A stretch of DNA of 64,000 nucleotides from Caulobacter sp. (GCA_030683005.1 JAUXMY010000037.1:1-64000), one strand, 5' to 3'; positions 18,709 through 26,733 are shown, numbered from the stretch's first letter. Translations and numbers: made by a program. Notes: generated from the letters alone by a model not told the origin.

Positions 18709-18729
18709 TGTAATGCAAATTGCATTACA
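18709..18729. promoter_or_regulatory. Perfect palindromic operator, probably for the RHH protein
   Basis: Perfect 10-bp arms TGTAATGCAA and TTGCATTACA are separated by one base. A further half-site ATGCATTACA lies at 18761-18770, ten bases before the RHH start codon. Palindromes of this size next to a ribbon-helix-helix gene are the usual autoregulatory arrangement. Confidence 0.7.
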
Positions 18730-18779
18730 TTGAGGGAATATCTTGCAATCAGCCTGCTAAATGCATTACAAGCGTCGCC

Positions 18780-18983
18780 ATGAACGCAAAATCACAGAAC
18801 CTCCAAATTCGCCTCACCGAGCAGGAGAAGGCGGGCTTTAGCGAGGCCGCCGAGATGGCGGGAATTCCCCTATCTTCCTGGGTGAGAGAGCGTCTTCGGT
18901 TGGCGGCCATTCGAGAGCTAGAGTCGGCTGGGCGGCCAATCCCGTTCGTTCGTCAATTCCGCATGGGCGCCGGCGATGAGTGA
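18780..18983 (+). CDS. Ribbon-helix-helix DNA-binding protein (Arc/CopG-like)
   Basis: 67 aa from ATG 18780. The N-terminal strand NLQIRLTEQEKAGFSEAA, the helix-turn-helix MAGIPLSSWVRERL and the tail LAAIRELE follow the RHH pattern seen in antitoxins, MobC-like proteins and small repressors. Its stop overlaps the start of the nuclease gene (ATGAGTGA), so the two proteins are translationally coupled. The perfect palindrome upstream is its likely operator, making it a repressor of the nuclease and possibly an antitoxin-like partner. It has no long C-terminal domain that would neutralise a toxin, so a purely transcriptional role is as likely. Confidence 0.8.
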   Translation: MNAKSQNLQIRLTEQEKAGFSEAAEMAGIPLSSWVRERLRLAAIRELESAGRPIPFVRQFRMGAGDE

Positions 18984-20649
18984 GGCGCACAATCAGATCG
19001 GATTCGACCAGCTGGGGCTCGGTGGAATCCTTCGCCAGTATCAGCTCATCGTCCCCGCGAACCAGCGCGAGTATGCTTGGGGTGAGCGCGAGGTTCAGAA
19101 CCTCTTTCAAGATTTTGCCAAGGCGATCAACGACAACGATCCTTCCTACTTCCTAGGAACTATCGTTACGGTTCCCCGAGCGTTGGGTGCCCTGGAGGTG
19201 ATCGATGGGCAACAGCGGCTCGCCACCACAGCTATCCTGCTCGCTGCGATCCGAGATCACTTGAAGACGACGGAGCCGGTAATCGCTGAGGATATCGAGA
19301 ACGGCTTTCTGACCGGGATCGACCGCACCAGGCGCGAGCGGATTCCAAAGCTGCGCCTGAATCTGGATGACAACGAGTTCTTTCGCGCCCGCATTCTGAA
19401 CTCCGAAGCGGTGGGATCGACCCGAGCGTCTCACGAACGGCTAGCGCAGGCCTTCACGGAAGCGCGGGCGCACGTTAGGCGCATCGTTTCCACTGTGGCG
19501 GCTCAAGACGAAGGCGATGTTCTCAATCGCTGGGTCACCTTCATTGAGACCGGTGCTCTTGCCGTCCTGCTTCGGGTTCCCAGTGACGCGAACGCTTACA
19601 AGATGTTCGAGACGCTAAACGACCGCGGCCTGAAGACCTCCCAAGCCGACCTTGTGAAGAACTATCTCTTCGGCAAGGCCGACAAGCGCATCCACGAGGC
19701 ACAGCAAAAGTGGGCGCTCATGAAAGGCACGCTCGAAACCCTCGACGACGAAGACGTTACGGTCACATTCCTCAGGCACGCCCTGATCGCGCTACGCGGC
19801 TATCTCCGTGAATCGGAGGTCTACGAAGCGGTGCAGGCCCAAGCCAAGGGCGAACAACAAGCAATCACCTTCCTCACCAGCCTCGAAAGCCTGTCTCAAA
19901 ACTACACTGCGATCTTCAATCCAGAGCACGAGAAGTGGAACGGCTACGCCGACACCACCCGACGCTCGATTGAGGTCTTGAACCTGCTCGATATTCGTCC
20001 CCTGCGGCCGCTTATGTTGGCAGTGGCGACGAAGTTCGCCGTCCGGGAGGCCGATGTCGCCTACAAGCGGCTCGTATCATGGGCCGTGCGGCTCGTGATC
20101 GCGTCGTCGACGCGAAGCGGCTCAGTTGAGCTCCCCTTCGCTGGGGCGGCGCACGAGGTCATGACTGAGGCGATCGGGACGGCGGCAGAGCTCAAGGCTA
20201 GACTCGCGGGGAACATTCCCACTGATCAAAAATTCCAATCTGCCTTTGAAGTTGCCACCGTCTCCTCGACAAAGCTGGCGCGCTACTATTTGCGGAGCCT
20301 GGAGATGGCCGCAAAGGACGAAGCGGAACCGTGGTTCATCCCGAACAACGACCGCAACACCATCAACCTAGAACATGTGTTGCCATTGAAGCCGGAGGGG
20401 AACTGGCCCAGCTACGACGAAGAGACGCACCGCCTGAACGTTCGAAGGCTTGGAAACTTGGCCCTGCTACAAGCCAAGAACAACTCTGACCTACGAAGTG
20501 CAGACTTCGCGACAAAGGCCGCCGCATTCAAGGACTCGCCCTACGTCCTCACCGACCAGATTGCGTCGGTTTCCGACTGGGGCCCGGCTCAGATTGCCGA
20601 GCGTCAGAAAATTCTGGCCCGTTTGGCTTTGAAAGCTTGGCCGCTTTAG
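18976..20649 (+). CDS. DUF262-DUF1524 nuclease (GmrSD/SspE/BrxU-like defence protein)
   Basis: 557 aa. The N-terminal DUF262 (GmrS-like, ParB/sulfiredoxin-fold NTPase) has VPANQREYAW (27-35) and the signature VIDGQQRL (75-82), plus LNDRGLKTSQADLVKN. The C-terminal DUF1524 (GmrD-like His-Me/HNH nuclease) has NLEHVLPL with the catalytic-type His467, W477 and LGNLALLQAKNN. Fused proteins of this type restrict phage DNA: GmrSD cuts glucosylated hydroxymethylcytosine, SspE acts with phosphorothioation, and BrxU is a type IV enzyme. No ssp or BREX genes are near, so a stand-alone type IV role is likely. GC is lower than in flanking genes. It overlaps the RHH gene by 8 nt. Confidence 0.9.
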   Translation: MSEAHNQIGFDQLGLGGILRQYQLIVPANQREYAWGEREVQNLFQDFAKAINDNDPSYFLGTIVTVPRALGALEVIDGQQRLATTAILLAAIRDHLKTTEPVIAEDIENGFLTGIDRTRRERIPKLRLNLDDNEFFRARILNSEAVGSTRASHERLAQAFTEARAHVRRIVSTVAAQDEGDVLNRWVTFIETGALAVLLRVPSDANAYKMFETLNDRGLKTSQADLVKNYLFGKADKRIHEAQQKWALMKGTLETLDDEDVTVTFLRHALIALRGYLRESEVYEAVQAQAKGEQQAITFLTSLESLSQNYTAIFNPEHEKWNGYADTTRRSIEVLNLLDIRPLRPLMLAVATKFAVREADVAYKRLVSWAVRLVIASSTRSGSVELPFAGAAHEVMTEAIGTAAELKARLAGNIPTDQKFQSAFEVATVSSTKLARYYLRSLEMAAKDEAEPWFIPNNDRNTINLEHVLPLKPEGNWPSYDEETHRLNVRRLGNLALLQAKNNSDLRSADFATKAAAFKDSPYVLTDQIASVSDWGPAQIAERQKILARLALKAWPL

Positions 20650-20758
20650 CCAAGCGCTCAAGGCGCTCGTCCTCGACCTCGCCCGTGGCGATCTTCGACC
20701 ATGATGGCGGCGCCGATGACGTCTCCGGGGCACTTCTATGCTTGGGGGCCTTTAGGCA

Positions 20759-20938
20759 TTAGACGCCCTTCGTCGTGATCACGACGCCCATCCCGCCGGG
20801 GACATATCTGGGATACAGCGTGCGGAAATCGGCAACCGCTTTGTCGAAGCAACACCCGCCGCCGCAATCGCTAGTCGGCTGTTGGCGGCTGACGTGGAGA
20901 ACGTTGCCGTTCTGGTCGGAGAAGGTGAAGATCAGCAT
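20759..20938 (-). CDS. Possible small protein or gene remnant in the island
   Basis: 59 aa, MLIFTFSDQNGNVLHVS..., with a cysteine cluster (SDCGGGCCFD) and C-terminus GGMGVVITTKGV. The frame continues upstream without a start as far as a TGA near 21015 (FEIHRRWQAWRPAPVGLIIL). That suggests the 3' part of a longer, decayed gene. There is no ribosome site at the ATG. Family not recognised. Confidence 0.3.
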   Translation of the reverse strand: MLIFTFSDQNGNVLHVSRQQPTSDCGGGCCFDKAVADFRTLYPRYVPGGMGVVITTKGV

Positions 20939-21057
20939 GGGCAGGATGATAAGCCCGACCGGCGCCGGACGCCATGCTTGCCAACGGCGGTGGATTTCAA
21001 ACTGAGACGATCATTCCACGTCCGATACCAACCAGCGTACCAACGGGAAGCTGGGAT

Positions 21058-21086
21058 GCACTGGGACTAACTGTTAGTCCCAGTGC
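21058..21086. repeat. Perfect 29-bp palindrome near the right island end
   Basis: 14-bp arms GCACTGGGACTAAC and GTTAGTCCCAGTGC around one T. The core ACTGGGACT recurs at 21143-21151 in direct orientation, 12 bp before the right att repeat. Repeated short motifs beside an att core resemble recombinase or excisionase arm sites. Confidence 0.65.
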
Positions 21087-21162
21087 GTCTCAAGTAGCTT
21101 AATATGTTGAATTTTAATGCAACTTCTTGCGTCGTAGGACTTACTGGGACTATCGCTAGTTT

Positions 21163-21176
21163 CCTCCGGGCCTACC
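21163..21176 (+). repeat. Right attachment-type direct repeat (attR)
   Basis: CCTCCGGGCCTACC, identical to 18338-18351 and followed by A, so it reads as the end of a CCA-encoding tRNA gene. Confidence 0.8.
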
Positions 21177-21288
21177 ACTCTCCGCTCTCCCTGACCCGCC
21201 GCCAACGCGCCTTAAAGCTGCGGTTCATGTAGGGTTGGCCACAGAGAATGCGACGGGGACCTCCGGGCCCCGCACTGGAGAACACGTC

Positions 21289-22035
21289 ATGAAAGCCCTC
21301 TTCCGCGCCGCCGCTGTTTCGGCCCTGCTCGTCGCGGGGACCGTCGGAATCGCCGGCGCAGCCTCCGCCCAGACCGTCTCGACGAGCGCCGCCGACACCA
21401 TGTTCCGCGCCACGACGCTGAACCTGTCGGCTTATGGCGAGGTCCGCCAGCGTCCCGACCAGGCGACCATCAGCCTGGGCGTAACCACCGAGGCGCCGAC
21501 CGCCGCCGAGGCCATGCGCCTGAACGCGGTGAAGATGAACCAGGTCATCGCGGCCCTGAAGAAGGGCGGCATCGGCGACCGCGACATCCAGACCAGCGGG
21601 CTGAACCTCAATCCGCAGTACGTCTATGTCGAGAACCAGCCGCCGCGGCTGTCCGGCTACCAGGCGTCCAACACCGTCACCGTCGTGGTCCGTGACCTGG
21701 GCAAGCTGGGCCAGGCTGTCGACGCCACGGTCAATGCCGGCGCCACCAACATCGGCGGCATCAGCTTCGGCCTGCAGGACGCCTCGGCGGCCGAGGACGC
21801 GGCGCGGCTCGAGGCCGCCAAGGCGCTGCAGGCCCGCGCCGAGCTCTACGCCAGGGCCATGGGCTATCGCGTCGCCCGGCTGGTGACCTTCAGCGAAGGG
21901 GGCGGCTACAGCGCCCCGCCGCCCATGCCGGTCTACGCCATGGCCCGCATGGACAAGGCCGAGTCGACCCCGGTCGAGGCCGGCGAGATGAAGGTCCGCA
22001 TCGACGTCTCGGCCACCTTCGAGCTGGTGAAGTAG
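21289..22035 (+). CDS. SIMPL domain (DUF541) periplasmic protein
   Basis: 248 aa from ATG 21289 (GGAG upstream; an earlier frame start would precede the signal peptide). Signal peptide 1-28 with cleavage after ASA. The SIMPL domain shows LNLSAYGEVRQRPDQATISLGV, GIGDRDIQTSGLNLNPQY, ASNTVTVVVRDLGKLGQAVDA and GATNIGGISFGLQD. Family members (E. coli YggE, BP26) are periplasmic oligomers linked to oxidative and envelope stress; the biochemical role is unsettled. A stem-loop terminator follows at 22046-22077. The gene begins just outside the tRNA island. Confidence 0.92.
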   Translation: MKALFRAAAVSALLVAGTVGIAGAASAQTVSTSAADTMFRATTLNLSAYGEVRQRPDQATISLGVTTEAPTAAEAMRLNAVKMNQVIAALKKGGIGDRDIQTSGLNLNPQYVYVENQPPRLSGYQASNTVTVVVRDLGKLGQAVDATVNAGATNIGGISFGLQDASAAEDAARLEAAKALQARAELYARAMGYRVARLVTFSEGGGYSAPPPMPVYAMARMDKAESTPVEAGEMKVRIDVSATFELVK

Positions 22036-22045
22036 GTACGGGCAG

Positions 22046-22077
22046 GACCTCCTCGGCGATCGCGGAGGAGGTCTTCG
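22046..22077 (+). terminator. Stem-loop terminator after the SIMPL gene
   Basis: Nine-bp arms GACCTCCTC / GAGGAGGTC around a 10-nt loop, followed by TTCG. There is no long T run, so termination efficiency is uncertain. Confidence 0.5.
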
Positions 22078-22154
22078 CCGTCGCCGGCGGACTTGACCTC
22101 GCCGGGCCCGCGCGGTGGTAATTCCGGCCTGGAGCCACGGTCTCGGGAGCTGAC

Positions 22155-22508
22155 ATGCGAAGGATCATCCCGTCGGCGATCCTTTGCGCCGCGATGATCG
22201 CCGCGCCCTCGGCCGGCCTGGCCCGCGAGGACCCGCGGGCCTTCGTCGGCGAGTACATCAACGAGCTGGGCGACTATCTGATCGTCGACTGCGACCAACC
22301 GGAGACCTGCCTCTACACCCTGGTCAAGGACGACAGGCTGCGCCGGCTGGTCGAACGCTACGGCGACGGCGTCGGCCGCATCGCCTTCACCGGCGTGGTC
22401 GTCGAGGCCTGCCGCGACTGGCGCTCGACCCGCTACGCCTGCTCGACCTCCAAGGACGGCAAGGCCGTGTCCATCCTCTGGTGGACGGATTCGAAGCCGG
22501 TGGATTGA
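22155..22508 (+). CDS. Small secreted protein, unknown function
   Basis: 117 aa with a signal peptide (about 1-23, ending AGLA). The mature part contains four cysteines (VDCDQPETCLYTLV, VVEACRDW, RYACSTSKDG), which could form two disulfides. No family is recognised. It follows the SIMPL gene but is separated from it by a hairpin. Confidence 0.7.
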   Translation: MRRIIPSAILCAAMIAAPSAGLAREDPRAFVGEYINELGDYLIVDCDQPETCLYTLVKDDRLRRLVERYGDGVGRIAFTGVVVEACRDWRSTRYACSTSKDGKAVSILWWTDSKPVD

Positions 22509-22607
22509 TGGGCCCCTCTCGCGCTTGCTGGACGGGCGTCGGCGGGCTCACCACGCATGGGTGGCCCGAACACGTCGGGCCATGACGGCGCGGATGGAGC
22601 GCGCCCC

Positions 22608-23021
22608 CTACAGTCCCGAAGCCTTGCAGATGTGGCCCCACTCCGCGTCCGTCACCGGCTGCACCGACAGGCGGAACGAGGTAACCAGCGACATGGCGGC
22701 CAGGACCGGGTCCGCCTTGGCCTGGGCCAGGGTGAACGGGCGGGGCAGGGACGCCACCGCCCTGACGTCAACGCAGACGAACCGGGCGCTCTCGTCGGTC
22801 GGATCGGGGTAGTGTTCGCGGATCACCTCGGCGATGCCGACGATCTCCTTGCCGGCCTGCGAATGGTAGAAGAAGCAGCGGTCGCCGACCTTCATGGCCA
22901 TCAGGTTGAGTTTGGCGGTGTGGTTGCGCACCCCGGTCCAGGGCTCGCCCGTCTCGCCGGCAGCGACCAGGTCGTCCCAGCCGAAGACGTCGGGTTCCGA
23001 TTTCAGCAGCCAGAAGGCCAT
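22608..23021 (-). CDS. EVE domain protein
   Basis: 137 aa, the normal length. It begins MAFWLLKSEPDVFGWDDL and has the pocket segments WTGVRNHTAKLNLMAMKVGDRCFFYHS, GIAEV and MSLVTSFRLSVQPV. EVE domains (PUA-like fold) bind modified bases in DNA or RNA and occur in cytosolic housekeeping proteins as well as modification-dependent restriction systems. This is the stand-alone THYN1-like form. It is convergent with the secreted protein gene and divergent from msrC. Confidence 0.93.
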   Translation of the reverse strand: MAFWLLKSEPDVFGWDDLVAAGETGEPWTGVRNHTAKLNLMAMKVGDRCFFYHSQAGKEIVGIAEVIREHYPDPTDESARFVCVDVRAVASLPRPFTLAQAKADPVLAAMSLVTSFRLSVQPVTDAEWGHICKASGL

Positions 23022-23092
23022 GCGCGCGCTCCGCTCGGAGATTCGCCGCGACGCTAGCAGGGCCGCGCCGGGCGGCCTATATCGCCCTCACC

Positions 23093-23587
23093 ATGGCCGA
23101 AGCCTTCAATGACCTGACCCTCTCCGCCGACCGCGAGGCCCGCTATGCGGAGGTCGCGGCCGAGATCGCCTCTGTGCTGGACGGCGAGCCGAACCTGACC
23201 GCGCGGATGGCGACGGTGGCCTCGATGCTGGCGGCCAGCTTCGACCACTACTTCTGGACCGGCTTCTATGTCGTCGATCCGGCGAAGGGCGACGAGTTGG
23301 TCGTCGGTCCCTACCATGGCACGCTCGGCTGCCTGCGCATCGCGTTTGGCCGCGGCGTCTGCGGCGCGGCGGCGGCGACGCGTGAGACCCAGCTGGTCCC
23401 CGACGTCCACGCCTTCCCCGGCCACATCGCCTGCGACAGCCGCTCGGCGAGCGAGGTCGTGGTCCCGGTGTTCGGTCCGGACGGGGCGCTGATCGCGGTG
23501 CTGGACGTGGACAGCGACCAGCCGGCCGCGTTTGACGAAGTCGATGCACGGTGGCTCGAGAAGATCCTGGCGGCGACGTTCGGCTGA
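23093..23587 (+). CDS. msrC: Free methionine-(R)-sulfoxide reductase (GAF domain)
   Basis: 164 aa. It reduces free Met-R-sulfoxide using three conserved cysteines, all present: Cys80 (GCLRI), Cys90 (RGVCG) and Cys114 (HIACD). The motifs WTGFYVVD, VGPYHG, VHAFPGHIACDSRSASEVVVP and AVLDVDSD match the fRMsr family. A repair enzyme for oxidised methionine in the cytoplasm. Confidence 0.93.
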   Translation: MAEAFNDLTLSADREARYAEVAAEIASVLDGEPNLTARMATVASMLAASFDHYFWTGFYVVDPAKGDELVVGPYHGTLGCLRIAFGRGVCGAAAATRETQLVPDVHAFPGHIACDSRSASEVVVPVFGPDGALIAVLDVDSDQPAAFDEVDARWLEKILAATFG

Positions 23588-23591
23588 GGGG

Positions 23592-23722
23592 CGTTGCGTG
23601 GTTCGCGACGCTCGCGAAGGGCTCGCTCCTCACCATGACGAACTTTGTTGGATGACGAGGCTCTGTGCAGCCCACTCCCCCTCGTCATCCTGAGGAGCCG
23701 CGAAGCGGCGTCGCGAAGGACG
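23592..23722. repeat. Dispersed inverted-repeat element, family A copy 3
   Basis: TGCGTGGTTCGCGACGC ... CTCCTCACCATGACGA, a longer spacer, then CTCGTCATCCTGAGGAGC ... GTCGCGAAGGACGCA. Half-internal hairpins differ in sequence from other copies but still pair. Confidence 0.85.
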
Positions 23723-23779
23723 CAGTGACGTTGTGCCGGTTAACCGTCCCTATGCGCTTCCCATGCAAACTCCGCCGCC

Positions 23780-24700
23780 ATGATCCCCGCCGTCTCCATC
23801 GTCATCCCCACGCAGCGCCGGCCCGCCGGGCTGGCCGTGGCCATGGCGTCGGCGCTGGCGCAGACAGGCGTTGACCCGGCGACGGTGGAGCTTGTCGTCG
23901 CCGACAACGATCAGGTCCCCTCGGCCCGCGCGGCGGTCGAGGCGGCGGCGACGACGGCCCCGTTCCCGGTGATCTACGTCCATGAGCCGGCCGCCGGCGT
24001 CGCCAACGTCCGCAACACCGCCCTGACCGTGGCCCGGGGCGGGCTGATCGCCTTCCTCGACGACGACCAGGAGGCGCCGGAGGGGTGGCTGGCCGCGCTG
24101 CTGGCCGTGCAGGCCGCCACCGGCGCCGACGTCGTCTTCGGCCCTGTCCACGCCCGCGCGCCGGACTCCGTCACCGAGCACCGCGCCTATTTCGAACGCT
24201 TCTTCTCGCGGCTGGACGACAGCGCCGAGGGGCTGATCGATCACTTCTACGGCTGCGGCAACAGCCTGATCCTTCGCGCCGCCCTGCCGGCCGAGCAACC
24301 GTTCGCGGTCGAGCGCAACCAGATCGGCGGCGAGGACGACCTGCTGTTTGGCAACCTGCAGGCCGGCGGCGCGCGCTTCGCCTGGGCCCCGAAGGCCTGG
24401 GTCTGGGAGGATCCGGTCCCGGCCAGGCTGACCCTGCGCTACACGCTGGCGCGGGCGTTCGGCTACGGTCAGGGCCCGACCGAGCACTGCTGGTCGGCGA
24501 CGCCCCGCGACATTCCGGGCGTCGTCAAATGGATGCTGGTCGGGCTCGCCCAGACCGCCGTCTTCGGGCCGATCGCCCTGGCCAAGTGGGCGTTGCGCCG
24601 GCCCGACCGCGCCGCCGCCCTCGATCTCGCCGCCCGCGGGCTGGGAAAGACCTTCTGGTGGGGGCCGTTCCGGCTGAACTTCTACGGCCGCGCGGCCTGA
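23780..24700 (+). CDS. Glycosyltransferase family 2
   Basis: 306 aa. A GT-A fold starts at SIVIPTQRRPAGLAVAM; the nucleotide-sugar/metal motif is LIAFLDDDQE (about residues 90-99), with GVANVRNTAL before it and GGEDDLLFGNLQAGG as the acceptor-side ED motif. Hydrophobic stretches near residues 255-275 may associate it with the membrane. It likely transfers a sugar to a polysaccharide or lipid acceptor. There are no neighbouring polysaccharide genes, so the pathway is unknown. Confidence 0.9.
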   Translation: MIPAVSIVIPTQRRPAGLAVAMASALAQTGVDPATVELVVADNDQVPSARAAVEAAATTAPFPVIYVHEPAAGVANVRNTALTVARGGLIAFLDDDQEAPEGWLAALLAVQAATGADVVFGPVHARAPDSVTEHRAYFERFFSRLDDSAEGLIDHFYGCGNSLILRAALPAEQPFAVERNQIGGEDDLLFGNLQAGGARFAWAPKAWVWEDPVPARLTLRYTLARAFGYGQGPTEHCWSATPRDIPGVVKWMLVGLAQTAVFGPIALAKWALRRPDRAAALDLAARGLGKTFWWGPFRLNFYGRAA

Positions 24701-24740
24701 GCGCTTGCCCCCGACCCCCTCGCGATCCAGATAGGGGGAC

Positions 24741-25307
24741 ATGAGCGGTCAGCACACCTTCGTTCCCGGCGGCGATCCGGCCGGCGACGCCCGCGCGCTG
24801 CGCGACGCCTTCGGCTGCTTCACGACCGGAGTGACGGTGGTGACCACCCTGGACGGCGAGCGGCCGGTCGGCTTCACCGCCAACAGCTTCACCTCCATCT
24901 CGCTGGATCCGCCGCTGGCGCTGGTCTCCATCGGGCTCAACGCCTCCTGCCTGCCGGCGCTGCAGGCGACCGGCGCCTTCGTGGTCAATGTGCTGCACGC
25001 CGACCAGCAGGCGGTGGCCCGGCAGTTCACCCGCAAGGACGGCGACCGCTTCGAGGGCCTGGCCGTCGAGCGCTGGGACAGCGGCGCGCCCGTGCTGACC
25101 GGCTGCATGGCCAACTTCGAGTGCGAGACGCACCACAGCTTCGAGGCCGGCGATCACCGGGTGTTCGTCGGCCGCATCCTGCGGGTCTTCCACGACGCCG
25201 ACCACGAGCCGCTGGTCTATCTGCGCGGCGGCTACCGCCGGGTCCACACTGACGCCCCCACCGACGAGGTCGGCCATGCGACGCCGGCCGGCGGCCGGGC
25301 GCTGTAG
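24741..25307 (+). CDS. Flavin reductase-like FMN-binding protein
   Basis: 188 aa. The flavin reductase-like domain shows DAFGCFTTGVTVVTT, GFTANSFTSISLDPPL, AFVVNVLHADQQAVARQFT and HRVFVGRILRV. Proteins of this type reduce FMN or FAD with NAD(P)H and supply it to a two-component monooxygenase, or are themselves flavin-dependent oxidoreductases. No oxygenase partner is adjacent. It starts 40 bp after the glycosyltransferase. Confidence 0.9.
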   Translation: MSGQHTFVPGGDPAGDARALRDAFGCFTTGVTVVTTLDGERPVGFTANSFTSISLDPPLALVSIGLNASCLPALQATGAFVVNVLHADQQAVARQFTRKDGDRFEGLAVERWDSGAPVLTGCMANFECETHHSFEAGDHRVFVGRILRVFHDADHEPLVYLRGGYRRVHTDAPTDEVGHATPAGGRAL

Positions 25308-25315
25308 CCCACTGA

Positions 25316-25468
25316 ACCCCTCCTCCTCGATGGAGGAGGGCAGGGGTGGTGGTGTGGTTGCTGAGTTGAAGCGCTGGGCTCATTGGGCACGGAGCCTCCG
25401 GGGCTCTTCGGCAAGCGCTTCGCGCCCACCACCATCCCCGGCCCTTCCTCCATCGAGGAGGAAGGGAG
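25316..25468. repeat. Inverted repeat pair with ends CCTCCTCGATGGAGGA
   Basis: The left end CTCCTCCTCGATGGAGGAGG and the right end CCTTCCTCCATCGAGGAGGAAGG are each hairpins. Between them GTGGTGGTGTGG and CCCACCACCATCC are inverted. The internal GTTGAAGCGCTGGGCT resembles, in reverse, the segment at about 3440-3490. Confidence 0.75.
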
Positions 25469-25560
25469 ACTATGGCCTGACGCCACGTCATACTCGACGC
25501 GCACGTTCGTTTGAGTAGATTGCCGCGAACGTAAACGAGAACCTCTCAGGGAGAGACCCC

Positions 25561-26733
25561 ATGGGCGAAGCCTATATCGTAGCGGCGGGACGCACCGCCG
25601 GTGGCCGCAAGGGCAGCCGTCTGGCCGGATGGCACCCCGCCGACCTGGCCGGTGAAGTGCTCAAGTCGCTGGTCGCCCAGACCAAGGCCGACCCGGCCCT
25701 GATTGAGGACGTCATCATGGGCTGCGTGGGCCAGGGCGGCGAACAGGCCGTCAACATCGCCCGCAACGCCGTGCTGGCCTCGGGCCTGCCGGAGAGCGTT
25801 CCGGCCACCACGGTCGACCGCCAGTGCGGGTCCTCGCAGCAGGCGCTGCACTTCGCCGCCGCCACGGTGATGAGCGGCCAGATGGACGTGGTCATCGCCG
25901 CCGGCGTCGAGAGCATGAGCCGCGTGCCGATGGGCAGCCCCTCGGTCCTGGCCGCCAAGGCCGGCATGGGCACCTACATGAGCCCGCAGATCCAGGCGCG
26001 TTACCCCGGCATCCAGTTCAGCCAGTTCGCCGGCGCCGAGATGATCGCCAAGAAGTACGGCTTCACCAAGGATATGCTCGACGAGTTCGGCTTCTCCAGC
26101 CACCAGAAGGCCATCGCCGCCACCAAGGCCGGCGCCTTCGACGACGAGATCGTCGCGGTCGAGATCACCCTGGCCGACGGCACCAAGGAGATCCACACGA
26201 TCGACGAGGGCATCCGCTTCGAGGCCAGCCTCGAGGGCATCCGCGGCGTGAAGCTGCTGGTCGAGGGCGGCGCGGTCACCGCAGCGACCTCCAGCCAGAT
26301 CTGCGACGGCGCCTCGGGCGTGATGGTGGTCAACGAGCGTGGCCTCAAGGCCCTGGGCGTCGCCCCGCTGGCCCGCATCCACCACATGACCGTCACCGCC
26401 GGCGACCCCGTCGTCATGCTGGAGGAGCCGGTGTTCGCCACCCAGAAGGCCCTCAAGCGCGCCGGCATGTCGATCAACGAGATCGACCTGTACGAAGTGA
26501 ACGAAGCCTTCGCCCCGGTGCCGCTGGCCTGGCTGCAGGGCAACGACGCCGACCCGTCCAAGCTCAACGTCAACGGCGGCGCCATCGCGCTGGGCCACCC
26601 GCTGGGCGGCTCGGGCACCAAGCTGATGACCACCCTGATCCACGCCCTGCGCAAGAACGGCAAGCGCTACGGCCTGCAGACCATGTGCGAAGGCGGCGGC
26701 CTGGCCAACGTGACCATCGTCGAAGCGCTGTAG
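25561..26733 (+). CDS. Acetyl-CoA C-acyltransferase (thiolase)
   Basis: 390 aa. The nucleophile is Cys89 (TVDRQCGSSQQA), with His346 in GHPLGGSGT and the second Cys376 in MCEGGG, so all catalytic residues are present. GGGAGAG precedes the ATG. It performs the last step of beta-oxidation, or the reverse condensation. The DRQCGSSQQA form is typical of acyl-CoA thiolases in fatty-acid or sterol breakdown rather than PhaA. It is single, with an intrinsic terminator directly after. Confidence 0.95.
   Translation: MGEAYIVAAGRTAGGRKGSRLAGWHPADLAGEVLKSLVAQTKADPALIEDVIMGCVGQGGEQAVNIARNAVLASGLPESVPATTVDRQCGSSQQALHFAAATVMSGQMDVVIAAGVESMSRVPMGSPSVLAAKAGMGTYMSPQIQARYPGIQFSQFAGAEMIAKKYGFTKDMLDEFGFSSHQKAIAATKAGAFDDEIVAVEITLADGTKEIHTIDEGIRFEASLEGIRGVKLLVEGGAVTAATSSQICDGASGVMVVNERGLKALGVAPLARIHHMTVTAGDPVVMLEEPVFATQKALKRAGMSINEIDLYEVNEAFAPVPLAWLQGNDADPSKLNVNGGAIALGHPLGGSGTKLMTTLIHALRKNGKRYGLQTMCEGGGLANVTIVEAL

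Larger units (their letters stand above)
20650..21162. other. Right end of the island, mostly non-coding
   Basis: About 510 bp between the nuclease stop and the right direct repeat. It holds a possible 59-aa leftward frame (20759-20938), a perfect 29-bp palindrome (21058-21086) and a further ACTGGGACT motif at 21143-21151, close to the attachment repeat. GATACCAAC-like motifs occur both near the left end (18389-18398) and here (21024-21033). No integrase fragment was recognised. Confidence 0.5.
18338..21176. mobile_element. 2.8-kb genomic micro-island inserted at the tRNA 3' end
   Basis: A 14-bp direct repeat of the tRNA 3' end (CCTCCGGGCCTACC) occurs at 18338-18351 and 21163-21176 and bounds a segment of visibly lower GC (about 55-58% in sampled stretches against about 70% outside). 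The cargo is an IS1-like transposase relic, an RHH regulator, a DUF262/DUF1524 nuclease and a non-coding right end with repeated ACTGGGACT motifs. No tyrosine recombinase gene is present, so the element is either mobilised in trans or is a deletion derivative. Confidence 0.8.

Noticed and set aside
20775..21005. A 76-codon rightward frame in the island right end
   Set aside because: No ribosome site or motif; the leftward frame over the same bases looks more protein-like, though it too is weak.
18350..21180. Integrase gene expected in the tRNA island
   Set aside because: Both strands were read for tyrosine recombinase motifs; none was recognised, so none is reported.
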